Assembly (NCBI GenBank): GCA_937880175.1
Contig: CALFLO010000176.1
Coordinates: 11,523-75,522 of the forward strand
Direction of reading: 5' to 3'
DNA from: an uncultured Gluconobacter sp.
GTDB lineage: Bacteria; Pseudomonadota; Alphaproteobacteria; Acetobacterales; Acetobacteraceae
Length of the DNA stretch: 64,000 bases
In this document: positions 45,168-55,406 of the stretch, one piece after another
How the letters are laid out: each line of letters begins with the position of its first letter
Position numbering within the stretch: the first letter of the stretch is position 1
Made by a program: the position numbers and the translations under genes
The notes under the pieces: model-generated
Databases searched by the model: none
Told to the model about the DNA's origin: nothing
Seen by the model: only the letters and a program-made list of their open reading frames with translations

Positions 45168-45956
45168 ATGTCGAATCAGTTTAGCGGTAAAGTTTGTCTG
45201 GTCACCGGCGCAGGTGGCAATATCGGTCTCGCGACCGCCCTCCGTCTGGCCGGGGAAGGGACGGCCATCGCCCTGCTGGACATGAACCGTGAGGCTCTGG
45301 AAAAGGCGGAAGCCGCCGTCCGGGCAAAGGGCGTCGAAGCCCGCTCTTATGTCTGCGACGTCACGTCCGAAGACGCCGTGACCGAAACCGTGGACGCCGT
45401 GGTCCGGGACTTCGGCAGGATCGACTTCCTGTTCAACAATGCCGGTTATCAGGGCGCCTTCGCCCCGGTGCAGGACTACCCGTCCGAGGATTTCGCGCGC
45501 GTGCTGACGATCAACGTCACCGGCGCGTTCCACGTCCTCAAGGCCGTCACGCGCCAGATGATCACGCAGAACTACGGTCGCGTCGTCAACACTGCCAGCA
45601 TGGCCGGTGTGAAGGGGCCGCCGAACATGGCCGCCTACGGCGCGTCCAAGGGCGCCATCATCGCCCTGACCGAAACCGCCGCGCTCGATCTCGCCCCTTA
45701 CAACATCCGCGTGAACGCCATCAGCCCCGGTTACATGGGCCCCGGCTTCATGTGGGAGCGTCAGGTCGAGCTTCAGGCCAAGGTCGGAAGCCAGTATTTC
45801 TCCACCGACCCCAAGGTGGTGTCCGAACAGATGATCGGTAGCGTCCCGATGCGCCGCTATGGCGACATCAATGAAATTCCCGGTGTGGTGGCGTTCCTGC
45901 TGGGGGATGATTCCAGCTTCATGACGGGTGTGAACCTGCCGATTGCTGGCGGTTGA
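45168..45956 (+). CDS. xdh: NAD-dependent xylitol dehydrogenase (SDR)
   Basis: A 262-residue short-chain dehydrogenase that oxidises xylitol to D-xylulose with NAD. The cofactor site TGAGGNIG is at residues 13-20; Asp38-Met39 at the end of strand 2 favour NAD over NADP. The catalytic set is Ser144, Tyr157 and Lys161. The sequence is nearly the same as my memory of the G. oxydans xylitol dehydrogenase, differing at a few positions such as residues 3-6. It acts in the cytoplasm on polyols. It stands alone; a double-hairpin repeat follows its stop. Confidence 0.92.
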   Translation: MSNQFSGKVCLVTGAGGNIGLATALRLAGEGTAIALLDMNREALEKAEAAVRAKGVEARSYVCDVTSEDAVTETVDAVVRDFGRIDFLFNNAGYQGAFAPVQDYPSEDFARVLTINVTGAFHVLKAVTRQMITQNYGRVVNTASMAGVKGPPNMAAYGASKGAIIALTETAALDLAPYNIRVNAISPGYMGPGFMWERQVELQAKVGSQYFSTDPKVVSEQMIGSVPMRRYGDINEIPGVVAFLLGDDSSFMTGVNLPIAGG

Positions 45957-45979
45957 TTTCTGAGGGGTAATTGGGAGAG

Positions 45980-46026
45980 TCCGGGCTCTGCCCGGGCCCG
46001 GCAGGGATCCTGATCCCTGCACCCTG
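45980..46026. repeat. 47-nt double-hairpin repeat, copy 2
   Basis: This is the inverted copy of 4514-4560, with one mismatch in 47. It lies 23 bases after the xdh stop and ends eight bases before the dapB stop, again between two convergent genes. A T-run (GTTTTT) follows on the plus strand, so it may terminate xdh. Confidence 0.75.
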
Positions 46027-46033
46027 TTTTTGG

Positions 46034-46780
46034 TTAGCGTTTTAAGGCGTCGGCCATTGTGTAGAGGCCTGCCGGGCGTCCGGCTAACCATCTTGCGGCC
46101 AGTAGGGCGCCCCTTGCGAAGACCCTGCGGTCCAGTGCGCGGTGGGACAGGGTGATCTGTTCGTCCGCGGCCATCAGAACGAGGTCATGTTCGCCTACGA
46201 TCTGTCCGCCGCGCAGGGAGGCGAATCCGATCGCTCCATCAGGGCGCAGACCGTTCTGATCGGTCCGGGCTACGTCTTCCAGATTGACTCCACGCCCTTC
46301 CGCTACGGCCCTTCCGATCGCCAGCGCCGTGCCGGACGGCGCGTCCAGCTTCTGGCGGTGATGGACCTCAAGAATTTCCGCATCATAATCCGGCAGGCCC
46401 GCGCCAAGCTGCCGCGCCAGTTCCAGAAACAGCGTCAGGGCCGGTGAGAAATTGGCGGCCTGAAGGACAGGAATATGCTGCGCCGCTGCGTTCACGGCAT
46501 CCTGCGCGCCCTGATCTAGCCCCGTCGTTCCCAGAACCCAGGCACATCCGGCCTGCGCGAAAGCTGCCGCATGGGCCGGGACCGTCGTGGCATGGCTGAC
46601 ATCGATCACCACATCGCAGCTTTTCGCGAGCGTGGCAGGATCGGTCGTGATGTTGTGCTGGATGTCTGCGGTGCGCGAAAGTCCGCCGACGAGGGCGGAA
46701 CCGGCCTCTTCGGCACAGAGCGTTCCAAGCCGGCCCGTAATGCCGGCGATACCAATGCGGGGTGTGGAAATCAGGGTCAT
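46034..46780 (-). CDS. dapB: 4-hydroxy-tetrahydrodipicolinate reductase
   Basis: A 248-residue enzyme of the diaminopimelate/lysine pathway. The NAD(P)-binding GIAGITGRLGTL, the VIDVSHATT region, ANFSPALTLFLELAR and the substrate-binding EVHHRQKLDAPSGTALAIG are visible. The histidine pair in EVHHRQK contains the catalytic acid. The length is slightly short of E. coli (273). It begins 24 bases after the HxlR regulator gene on the same strand. It acts downstream of Asd, encoded 13 kb away. Confidence 0.94.
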   Translation of the reverse strand: MTLISTPRIGIAGITGRLGTLCAEEAGSALVGGLSRTADIQHNITTDPATLAKSCDVVIDVSHATTVPAHAAAFAQAGCAWVLGTTGLDQGAQDAVNAAAQHIPVLQAANFSPALTLFLELARQLGAGLPDYDAEILEVHHRQKLDAPSGTALAIGRAVAEGRGVNLEDVARTDQNGLRPDGAIGFASLRGGQIVGEHDLVLMAADEQITLSHRALDRRVFARGALLAARWLAGRPAGLYTMADALKR

Positions 46781-46804
46781 GGTCGGTCCATAAAAACGGA
46801 AAAA

Positions 46805-47242
46805 TCAGGTGTTGGCGTCAAGCCGGGCGTCAAAACGGGTGCGGGCCGCCTCGATTTCGGGACGGTTGGACAGCGCCCACTGACCGAAGGCCTCCGTCAG
46901 CGTCCACAGCGATTCCCCGAGCGTCGTGAGTTCATAATCCACGCGCGGCGGAGTCGTCGGGGTGACGGTCCGCAGGACGAGGCCGTCACGTTCCAGATTG
47001 CGCAGGGTCAGGGTCAGCATCCGCTGTGAAATCCCGTCGATTGCACGGCGCAGCTCGCTGAAACGGTGCGGTCCGCGCCCGAGCGACTTGACGATCAGGA
47101 TGCTCCACTTGTCCGTCGTGCGCGCAAGGATGGAGCGGATGACGGCGCAGGCATCGCTGCTATGCGTGTCATCAGCCGGGGCCGCAGCCTGCACTGTGGC
47201 CAGCTTCGGGAGAGGGGCGGTTTCACTGACGCGAACATCCAT
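46805..47242 (-). CDS. HxlR-family redox-type regulator
   Basis: A 145-residue winged-helix regulator. The HxlR core starts DACAVIRSILARTTDKWSILI and includes GPHRFSELRRAIDGISQRMLTLTLRNLERDGL. It has a single cysteine, Cys32, at the position used for thiol redox sensing in YodB/HypR proteins. A divergent azoreductase gene lies 91 bases away, the same pairing as YodB-AzoR1 of Bacillus. Repression of azoR relieved by electrophiles or quinones is inference. The first 25 residues are variable. Confidence 0.85.
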   Translation of the reverse strand: MDVRVSETAPLPKLATVQAAAPADDTHSSDACAVIRSILARTTDKWSILIVKSLGRGPHRFSELRRAIDGISQRMLTLTLRNLERDGLVLRTVTPTTPPRVDYELTTLGESLWTLTEAFGQWALSNRPEIEAARTRFDARLDANT

Positions 47243-47286
47243 GTGCCTATGGCTCCGGAATGTGCCTTCTTGCGGCGGGGTTCAAA

Positions 47287-47321
47287 GGTTCCTTATCTGG
47301 TGCTGGTTACGATCAGGAACC
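47287..47321. promoter_or_regulatory. Candidate HxlR operator upstream of azoR
   Basis: Inverted repeat GGTTCCT (47287-47293) and AGGAACC (47315-47321) lies in the divergent HxlR-azoR gap, ending 12 bases before the azoR start. The arm spacing is long for one dimer, so two half-sites or a promoter hairpin are alternatives. Confidence 0.4.
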
Positions 47322-47333
47322 GGAAAGATCAAA

Positions 47334-47939
47334 ATGAAACTTCTTCACATCGATTCCAGCATTCTCGGTGACAGCTCCGCCAGCCGTCAGGTCAGTGCCG
47401 CCGCTGTCGCCCAGTTCCGCAAGAAAGACCCGTCCGTCGAGGTCATTTACCTCGATCTCGCCAGCGATCCGCTGCCGCATCTGGACGTTGAAGCGCTCTC
47501 ATGGCTCGGCAAGGACCTGACGCCGGATGTCTCCGGCCGTCCCGAACTGATTGCTGGCGCAGAGGCCCTGAAGACCTTTCAGGCCGCTGATGTCGTTGTC
47601 ATTGGCGTGCCGATGTACAATCTGTCGATTCCCAGCCAGCTCAAATCCTGGATCGACCGCATCATGGTGGCGGGCCAGACCTTCCGCTACGGCGCAAACG
47701 GGATCGAAGGCCTCGCCAAGGGCAAGAAAGTCGTGCTCGCCGTGGCCCGTGGTGGTCTGTATGGCGCAGGGTCGCCGGCCGCGTCCTTCGAGCATCAGCT
47801 CAGCTATCTGAAGTCCGTTTTCGCCATGATCGGCATTACGGACCTCACCGTGATCGAAGCCGAGGGCCTCGCCACGAATGGTGGCGCTGACCGTGCCCGC
47901 ATCCTGTCGGACGCGGAGCAGAAGGCCAGCGCGCTCTGA
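47334..47939 (+). CDS. azoR: FMN-dependent NADH:quinone/azo oxidoreductase
   Basis: A 201-residue flavodoxin-fold reductase that reduces quinones and azo dyes with NADH. The N-terminal MKLLHIDSSILGDSSASRQVS, the FMN-binding GVPMYNLSIPSQLKSWIDRI and the ARGGLYG motif match the AzoR family. The start is ATG 47334 after CGGAAAG; longer frames read through the promoter region. It is paired with the divergent HxlR regulator and is probably its target. Confidence 0.92.
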   Translation: MKLLHIDSSILGDSSASRQVSAAAVAQFRKKDPSVEVIYLDLASDPLPHLDVEALSWLGKDLTPDVSGRPELIAGAEALKTFQAADVVVIGVPMYNLSIPSQLKSWIDRIMVAGQTFRYGANGIEGLAKGKKVVLAVARGGLYGAGSPAASFEHQLSYLKSVFAMIGITDLTVIEAEGLATNGGADRARILSDAEQKASAL

Positions 47940-47953
47940 TTTAGCCCCTCGGG

Positions 47954-49135
47954 TCAGTCCGTCACCCCGGTATCCGGGCCGAACGTCTCGTAACGCAGGC
48001 GCTCGGCCGGAATCCCGGCGTCCGGCAGGCCGTGCACCATGTCACGCATGAAGCCTGTCGGACCACACAGATAGGTCGAGACCCCACCCGGTAGCTGCTC
48101 GGCCACCCAGGCGGCGGTCGGGTGCCCGTCTTTCTCTGTCAGGCGCGTGATCACCCGGATGCGTCCTACAGAGTTGCGGGACAGCTCCGTCAGACGCTCC
48201 GCAAACGGTGCGGTCTCTGGGGAATGGGCGACCTGCACGACATGCACGGGTGTCGTGACGCCGGGGTGGGCCAGCGCTTCCAGCATCCCGATCATCGGCG
48301 TGATCCCGATCCCGGCACAGACGAACGCCAGCGGTCCTTCGACCTTCTCCGGCAGCACGAAATTGCCAGCAGGCGGCGACAGCAGAACTTCCGTCCCCTC
48401 ACAGTTTCCACTGTTCAGCCAGCCTGAAACCGCGCCGTTCGGCACATGACGCACACTGATGCGATAGTTCTTCCGGTTCGGGTTGGACGTGATGCTGTAA
48501 TTGCGGCGCGTGCGGCCATGGCCCGGAATATCCAGATCAACCCCCAGATACTGCCCCGGAACGGCGCTGATGACCGGCTTGCCGTCCACAGGTTCCAGTT
48601 CGAGGGACGTGACATTCGCACATTCCGGCACGGCGCGGGCAATGCGGAAGGACCGCCAGCCCGTCCAGCCGCCTTCGGCATGGGCGCTGCCGTCATAAAG
48701 CTGATGCTCACGGCCGATCAGGATATCGGCCAGCGCCCAGTAGGCTTTGCCCCAGGCGTCAAGGATTTCCGGCGTTGCGGCATCGCCCAGAACGGCCGAA
48801 ATCGCGCCGAGCAAGGCCGTGGCGACATGCGGGTAATGCTCCGGCTGGATTTCGAGGCTGGCATGTTTCTGCGCGATCCGTTCGACCGCTCCGCCCATCA
48901 CGCCCAGATTGTCGATGTTCTTCGCATAGGCCAGCACGGCCATGGCGAGCGCCCGGGGCTGCGTGCCTGTGGACTGGTGCGTGGGGTCGAACATTTCCGC
49001 AATCGCGGGATCGGCCAGAAGGCGGCGGTACATTTCGGACGTGATGGTCACGCCATGGGCTTCGAGTGCCGGGATGGTCGCCTTGATGATGGCGATGGTC
49101 TCGGGTGTGAGGCTGCGGTCGGCGGAAGTGGACAT
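47954..49135 (-). CDS. hmp: Nitric oxide dioxygenase (flavohaemoglobin)
   Basis: A 393-residue flavohaemoprotein that converts NO and oxygen to nitrate. The globin domain (1-140) has proximal His91 in AQKHASLEIQPEHY. The FAD domain has RRNYSITS, and the NAD domain has CAGIGITPMIGMLEAL. The C-terminal YLCGPTGFMRDMVHGL is present. It is divergent from nsrR, with a near-perfect NsrR operator just upstream, so NO-induced expression is very likely. It converges on azoR with 14 bases between the stops. Confidence 0.96.
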   Translation of the reverse strand: MSTSADRSLTPETIAIIKATIPALEAHGVTITSEMYRRLLADPAIAEMFDPTHQSTGTQPRALAMAVLAYAKNIDNLGVMGGAVERIAQKHASLEIQPEHYPHVATALLGAISAVLGDAATPEILDAWGKAYWALADILIGREHQLYDGSAHAEGGWTGWRSFRIARAVPECANVTSLELEPVDGKPVISAVPGQYLGVDLDIPGHGRTRRNYSITSNPNRKNYRISVRHVPNGAVSGWLNSGNCEGTEVLLSPPAGNFVLPEKVEGPLAFVCAGIGITPMIGMLEALAHPGVTTPVHVVQVAHSPETAPFAERLTELSRNSVGRIRVITRLTEKDGHPTAAWVAEQLPGGVSTYLCGPTGFMRDMVHGLPDAGIPAERLRYETFGPDTGVTD

Positions 49136-49149
49136 GAGCGGTCCCCTTA

Positions 49150-49172
49150 AAGGTGTATTTGAAATACATCTT
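49150..49172. promoter_or_regulatory. NsrR operator between hmp and nsrR
   Basis: Left arm AAGGTGTATTT (49150-49160), central G, right arm AAATACATCTT (49162-49172). The arms are inverted with one mismatch and match the known NsrR consensus (AAGATGCATTT and its complement around one base). It lies 14 bases from the hmp start and 43 from the nsrR start. Confidence 0.85.
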
Positions 49173-49215
49173 TAAAAACGTGACCTGCGCCTGTCAATCT
49201 GGCAGAGGAGTCGCC

Positions 49216-49668
49216 ATGCGCCTGACACTGCACACCGATTACGCCCTGCGCGTGCTGATCCATCTTGGCGTTCACACGTCACGACGCGTCTCCATCCGCG
49301 AGATCGCGCAGGCTTACCGTATTTCCGAAAACCATCTGGTGAAGGTCGTGCACCGTCTGGGGCAGGGCGGTTTCGTCACGACCGTCCGCGGGCGCGGCGG
49401 CGGGCTGGAACTCGCCCACCCGGCTTCGGAGATCAATGTGGGCGCGGTCGTCCGCTTCACCGAAGACGACATGACGCTGGTGGACTGCGAAGGCCGCAAC
49501 AGCACGGACGGGCGGCCCTGCGTCCTGTCCCCGGCCTGCGTTTTGCGTGGTGTGCTGGGTGATGCGCTGGGCGCGTTTCTGGCGGTGCTGGACGGCTATA
49601 CGCTGGCCGATCTGCTGACGGGACGTGAAGCCGCCCTGCTGGGGCTGACCGCTCCTCCCGAAGACTGA
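49216..49668 (+). CDS. nsrR: NO-sensing Rrf2-family repressor NsrR
   Basis: A 150-residue Rrf2 regulator. The winged helix MRLTLHTDYALRVLIHLGVH and the recognition region ISENHLVKVVHRLGQGGFV are typical of NsrR. Cysteines 91, 102 and 108 would bind the iron-sulfur cluster destroyed by NO. ATG 49216 was preferred over a longer frame (49153) because it starts at the conserved motif after GAGGAG. It is divergent from hmp and shares the operator. Negative autoregulation is possible, as inference. Confidence 0.9.
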   Translation: MRLTLHTDYALRVLIHLGVHTSRRVSIREIAQAYRISENHLVKVVHRLGQGGFVTTVRGRGGGLELAHPASEINVGAVVRFTEDDMTLVDCEGRNSTDGRPCVLSPACVLRGVLGDALGAFLAVLDGYTLADLLTGREAALLGLTAPPED

Positions 49669-49770
49669 GCCAGAAAATCGGGGATTTCCGGAATGTGAAT
49701 GGACCCTTCTGCGCGCCCGTGCGTCATTTCGGATGAACGCAAAAACAGGCACAGATCCGAGGAGCCCCAT

Positions 49771-50625
49771 ATGAGCCAGCAGAATTTCCGCAGCATCCTG
49801 ACCGGATCGTTCTCGACGCCCTGCGATGACAACCCCACCGTCGCCATGATCGAGGCCGCCTACCAGCACCATGACATCGATGCGCGTTACATCAACTGTG
49901 ACGTCAAGGCAGACGGTCTGAAGGACGCCGTGGCCGGTGCGCGGGCCATGGAATGGGTGGGGTTCAACTGTTCCCTGCCGCACAAGGTCGCGGTGCTCGA
50001 GCATCTGGACGAACTGGCGGAGTCCGCCCGCATTATTGGCGCGGTGAATTGTGTTTCCATCCGAAAAGGCCGACTGATCGGTGACAACACCGATGGGAAA
50101 GGCTTTCTGGCGTCCCTGAAAAAGGTCGCGGATCCGTCAGGGAAAAAGGTTCTGCTTCTGGGCGCGGGCGGGGCCGCGCGCGCCATCGCCGTGGAACTGG
50201 GGCTGGCGTCCGCTGCCCACATCACGGTCATGAACCGCGATCCCAAAAAAGCCGAAACCATTGCCGCACTGGTGCGGGACAACACGTCCGCCAGGGCGGA
50301 TGTTCAGGTCTGGGACGGTGAAGCCAGCGTGCCGGACGACGTGGACATCCTGATCAACGCGACCTCCATCGGTCTGGGCGATGCGGACGCCATGCCCCCG
50401 CTCAAGGTCGAGACCCTGCGCAAAGGATTGATCGTCGCCGATGTGATCCCGAACCCACCCAGAACGCGTCTGCTGCGTGAAGCGGAAGGCAAGGGCTGTA
50501 CGGTGCTGGATGGGCTTGGGATGCTGGTCAATCAGGGCGTGATCGGCGTGGAGCACTGGCTGGGCAAGACGCTGGACGCCGGGGTGATGGAGAAAACCCT
50601 GAAGGATATTTTCGGCGCGGCCTGA
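49771..50625 (+). CDS. Shikimate-dehydrogenase-like oxidoreductase
   Basis: A 284-residue protein with the AroE fold. The NADP-binding GAGGAARAIAVELGL, DNTDGKGFL and NCSLPHKVAV are visible. The N-terminal substrate loop, normally with an SxS pair followed by HN, is changed to TGSFSTPCDDNPTVAM. This deviation points to a shikimate-dehydrogenase-like or quinate-type enzyme and not to a standard AroE. Gluconobacter is known to oxidise quinate and shikimate, so either role is plausible. ATG 49771 follows CGAGGAG. Confidence 0.78.
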   Translation: MSQQNFRSILTGSFSTPCDDNPTVAMIEAAYQHHDIDARYINCDVKADGLKDAVAGARAMEWVGFNCSLPHKVAVLEHLDELAESARIIGAVNCVSIRKGRLIGDNTDGKGFLASLKKVADPSGKKVLLLGAGGAARAIAVELGLASAAHITVMNRDPKKAETIAALVRDNTSARADVQVWDGEASVPDDVDILINATSIGLGDADAMPPLKVETLRKGLIVADVIPNPPRTRLLREAEGKGCTVLDGLGMLVNQGVIGVEHWLGKTLDAGVMEKTLKDIFGAA

Positions 50626-50635
50626 CATAAAAAAA

Positions 50636-50662
50636 CCCGGTGGCTCCGAAGAGGTCACCGGG
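50636..50662 (-). terminator. Terminator of dnaJ
   Basis: CCCGGTGGC and GGTCACCGGG pair; on the minus strand the stem is followed by seven T (complement of the A-run at 50629-50635). It lies between convergent dnaJ and the dehydrogenase-like gene. Confidence 0.8.
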
Positions 50663-50682
50663 TCTTCGTGATCCTGAAAAGA

Positions 50683-51825
50683 TCAGCGTCCGTCGAAGAA
50701 GTCGCGGACCTTGGCGAAGAAGCCGCTGTTTTCAGGGCTGCCCTTGGCGTGGTCGTCCCCGGCTTCCTTCTCGAACTCTTCGAGAAGCTCACGCTGGCGC
50801 TTCGTCAGATGGCTCGGCGTTTCGACCGAAACCTGGATGTACATGTCCCCACGCGCCGAGGAGCGCAGGACCGAGAAGCCCTTGCCGCGCAGACGGAACG
50901 TCTCGCCCGTTTGTGTACCAGCGGGGATGCGGACCTTGCTGCGGCCGCCATCCACAACCGGAACCTCGACTTCCGTGCCCAGAGCCGCCTGCGTCATGCG
51001 CAGCGGAACGCGGCAGTAGATGTTCGCCCCGTCGCGCTGGAAAATGTCATGCGATAGGACGGAGATGTGAACATACAGGTCGCCCGGCTGCACGCCTTCA
51101 CCACCGGCCTCGCCCTTGCCCGCCATGCGGATGCGCGTGCCATCCTCGACGCCAGCCGGGATATCGATGCTGATGGTTTCCGTCTTCGCTTCCGTGCCGG
51201 TTCCATGACAGACCTTGCACGGATTGCTGACGGTCCGTCCCGAACCATGGCAGGTCGGGCAGGGGCGCTCCACGAGGAAGAAGCCCTGCTGCGCCCGGAC
51301 CTTGCCCGCACCATGACAGGTCGGACACGTGCTGCTGCCGGCATTGGGATCGGCCGAACCTGAACCATGACAGGAGCTGCACGCCACGCGGGTGCGGACC
51401 TCAACGTCCTTTTTCACGCCCGTGAAGGCTTTCATCAGCGTGATTTCGACCTGAACCTGGACATCCGCCCCGGTCCGGCGTCCACCACCCCGACGGCCAC
51501 CCATCATGTCGCCGAACATCTGGTCGAAGATGTCGCCCAGACCGCCAGCACCGGCAAAACCACCCCCGAAGCCGCCGCCTGCTCCGCCCATGCCGCCTTC
51601 GAAAGCATCATGGCCGTACTGGTCATAGGCGGCGCGCTTCTGCGCGTCCTTCAGGACCTCATAGGCTTCGTTGATTTCCTTGAACTTCTGCTCGGCGGCG
51701 TCGTCACCCGGGTTGCGGTCGGGGTGAAAGCGCATGGCCTGCTTGCGGAAAGCTTTCTTCAGCTCGTCCGGCGAGGCCGTGCGGGAGACTTCAAGGGATT
51801 CGTAATAGTCGATTCTGGTGGCCAT
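50683..51825 (-). CDS. dnaJ: Chaperone DnaJ
   Basis: A 380-residue Hsp40 co-chaperone. The J domain has the HPD motif (FHPDRNPGDD, about residue 34). A Gly/Phe-rich region (GGMGGAGGGFGGGFAGAGG) follows, then four CxxCxGxG zinc repeats (CSSCHGSG, CPTCHGAG, CPTCHGSG, CKVCHGTG) and the peptide-binding C-terminal domain. It follows dnaK after 143 bases, with hairpins in the gap that may reduce its expression relative to dnaK. Confidence 0.97.
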   Translation of the reverse strand: MATRIDYYESLEVSRTASPDELKKAFRKQAMRFHPDRNPGDDAAEQKFKEINEAYEVLKDAQKRAAYDQYGHDAFEGGMGGAGGGFGGGFAGAGGLGDIFDQMFGDMMGGRRGGGRRTGADVQVQVEITLMKAFTGVKKDVEVRTRVACSSCHGSGSADPNAGSSTCPTCHGAGKVRAQQGFFLVERPCPTCHGSGRTVSNPCKVCHGTGTEAKTETISIDIPAGVEDGTRIRMAGKGEAGGEGVQPGDLYVHISVLSHDIFQRDGANIYCRVPLRMTQAALGTEVEVPVVDGGRSKVRIPAGTQTGETFRLRGKGFSVLRSSARGDMYIQVSVETPSHLTKRQRELLEEFEKEAGDDHAKGSPENSGFFAKVRDFFDGR

Positions 51826-51859
51826 GGTCGGTCCTTGGGGCGTTCCGGAAGGCGGTCCC

Positions 51860-51968
51860 TGTTATGGGCCGGAAAAACAAGAATGGCGCCCACCCCCTTG
51901 CGGGAACGGGCGCCCTCGGAAAACAGGGCCGGACGGAGCGTTCAGCCCCGTCCGGAAATGTCACCCGA
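51860..51968 (-). terminator. Hairpins in the dnaK-dnaJ gap
   Basis: On the minus strand, a stem with arms GGACGG/CCGTCC and then a larger GGCGCCC/GGGCGCC stem followed by ATTCTTGTTTTT lie after dnaK. The second resembles an intrinsic terminator and could let only part of the transcripts reach dnaJ. Confidence 0.55.
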
Positions 51969-53873
<1,905 letters not shown>

Positions 53874-53975
53874 GTAATATCAGTCCTCTCAGCGGTCCGT
53901 CCCGGCCCTGTGAGGCACCGGATCGGACCCTATTGACGCATACCAGACCCTCACGGGCCTGTGTTCCGACTACTG

Positions 53976-54004
53976 ATCTAGGCAACGGCGCAAGGTCTTT
54001 CAAG
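53976..54004 (-). promoter_or_regulatory. RpoH (heat-shock) promoter of dnaK
   Basis: On the minus strand, CTTGAAA (54004-53998) and CCTAGAT (53982-53976) are separated so that CTTG and the -10 are 18 bases apart. This fits the alphaproteobacterial sigma-32 consensus CTTG-N17/18-CYTATNT at all but one fixed position. It lies about 103 bases before the dnaK ATG. Confidence 0.75.
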
Positions 54005-54144
54005 CACTTGGACGACACATTTCGTCGAGAATGTTCTCTTCGCCGGGCCGGAAGGGGAAGATGGCTGTTTCCGATACGGACATCGCCCTCTAGTAAGGTT
54101 GGGCCTTCCGCTTTGCCTGCCAATGGGACAGTCTCCACACAGCC

Positions 54145-55305
54145 ATGCCGAATCATCTTTCCTTTCGTGCCCCGCTGATGGCTGCCCTGGCCATTTGTTC
54201 CGCAACCGGCCTTTCCGCCTGTGGTCCGATAGGGCCGGGAAAACTGCGCGACGACCAGCTCGAATATTCCCGCGCGCTGGGTGACAGCCAGAAGCACGAG
54301 ATGCTGCTGAATATCGTCCGGCTGCGTTACGCAGATCCGCCGACCTTCCTTGATACGACGCAGGTGATTGCGGGTTACAGCGTCTCCAAAAGCGTCAGTG
54401 GCGGGTTTTACGCTTATCCGGCCACGGCGGTCGGGAACTACCTTTTCGGCACGGGCACCATGTCGATGGGTGAAAGTCCCACCTTCACCTACCAGCCCGT
54501 AACGGGGCAGCAATATGCCGAGAACGTGGTCCGCCCGATCTCGCCGACGGTCATCATGCCGCTCAGTCTCGGTGGGCTGCCGATCGACACGCTCCTGCGT
54601 CTGACGGCGCAGTCCATAGATGGACTCTCCAATGTCCGGGGGCTTGGCTCAGGTCCCTTCGGCGGCGGCTCCGTGCGGTTCTACCTGCTTCTGCACGATC
54701 TGCGGCAGTTGCAGATCCAGGGGGCGATGACCATCCGCATCACGACCGAAAGCGCCACGCCGCCGGACCCCAAGAAAAATGGCGGCAAGGCGGATAGCGG
54801 GAACGGCGGCGGTGGAGGAAACGGCGGCGGAGCGGAGCGGTCCTATCTGGTGCTGACCTCGACATCCGACAGCAACCTCCTGGCGATCCAGGCCGAGGTG
54901 CGCCGCCTGCTGCATCTCGATCCGGGAGCCGAGGAAGCCGAGATCGTTTACGGGCCGTATCCCAAGCATCCCGGCAAGCAGATCGCGATCCTGACGCGCT
55001 CGATGCTCGCGATGCTGACGCAGCTCGCTTACGAGGTCGAGGTGCCGGATGATGACATCAAGACCGGCCGTACTCCGCCGACGATCGGGCAGGTGGGCAT
55101 CGAAAACCGGCCCGAAGTCGTGATCCATTCGGGTAAGGAAGAGCCGGACAGTCGCTATGCCGCGGTCAGCTACAACAATACCTGGTTCTGGATCAGTGAC
55201 CGCGATTTCCAGAGCAAACTGGCCTTTACGATGGTGCAGGTTCTGGCGGCCCTTGCGGCCACAAATCATACGGGCGGAGCGGTCGTGACAATCCCTGCCG
55301 GGTAA
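54145..55305 (+). CDS. Predicted lipoprotein of unknown function
   Basis: A 386-residue protein whose signal sequence ends at lipobox LSAC (Cys26 in ATGLSACGPIG). The early segment HEMLLNIVRLRYADPPTFLD is a recurring motif in uncharacterised proteobacterial lipoproteins. A glycine-rich insert (NGGKADSGNGGGGGNGGG) lies near residues 212-230. Downstream, NTWFWISDRDFQSKLAFTMVQ ends the conserved part. Function unknown. It is on the same strand as sldBA but separated by about 150 bases with its own signals, so co-transcription is unproven. Confidence 0.6.
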   Translation: MPNHLSFRAPLMAALAICSATGLSACGPIGPGKLRDDQLEYSRALGDSQKHEMLLNIVRLRYADPPTFLDTTQVIAGYSVSKSVSGGFYAYPATAVGNYLFGTGTMSMGESPTFTYQPVTGQQYAENVVRPISPTVIMPLSLGGLPIDTLLRLTAQSIDGLSNVRGLGSGPFGGGSVRFYLLLHDLRQLQIQGAMTIRITTESATPPDPKKNGGKADSGNGGGGGNGGGAERSYLVLTSTSDSNLLAIQAEVRRLLHLDPGAEEAEIVYGPYPKHPGKQIAILTRSMLAMLTQLAYEVEVPDDDIKTGRTPPTIGQVGIENRPEVVIHSGKEEPDSRYAAVSYNNTWFWISDRDFQSKLAFTMVQVLAALAATNHTGGAVVTIPAG

Positions 55306-55406
55306 TAAAAGTAACGATCATTTGAAATTACTGAAATGCAACCGTGGTATCACACGCGTTTGTTAGAATAATATTCAGCATTATTGAAAAAGAACCGTAG
55401 CTTTCC

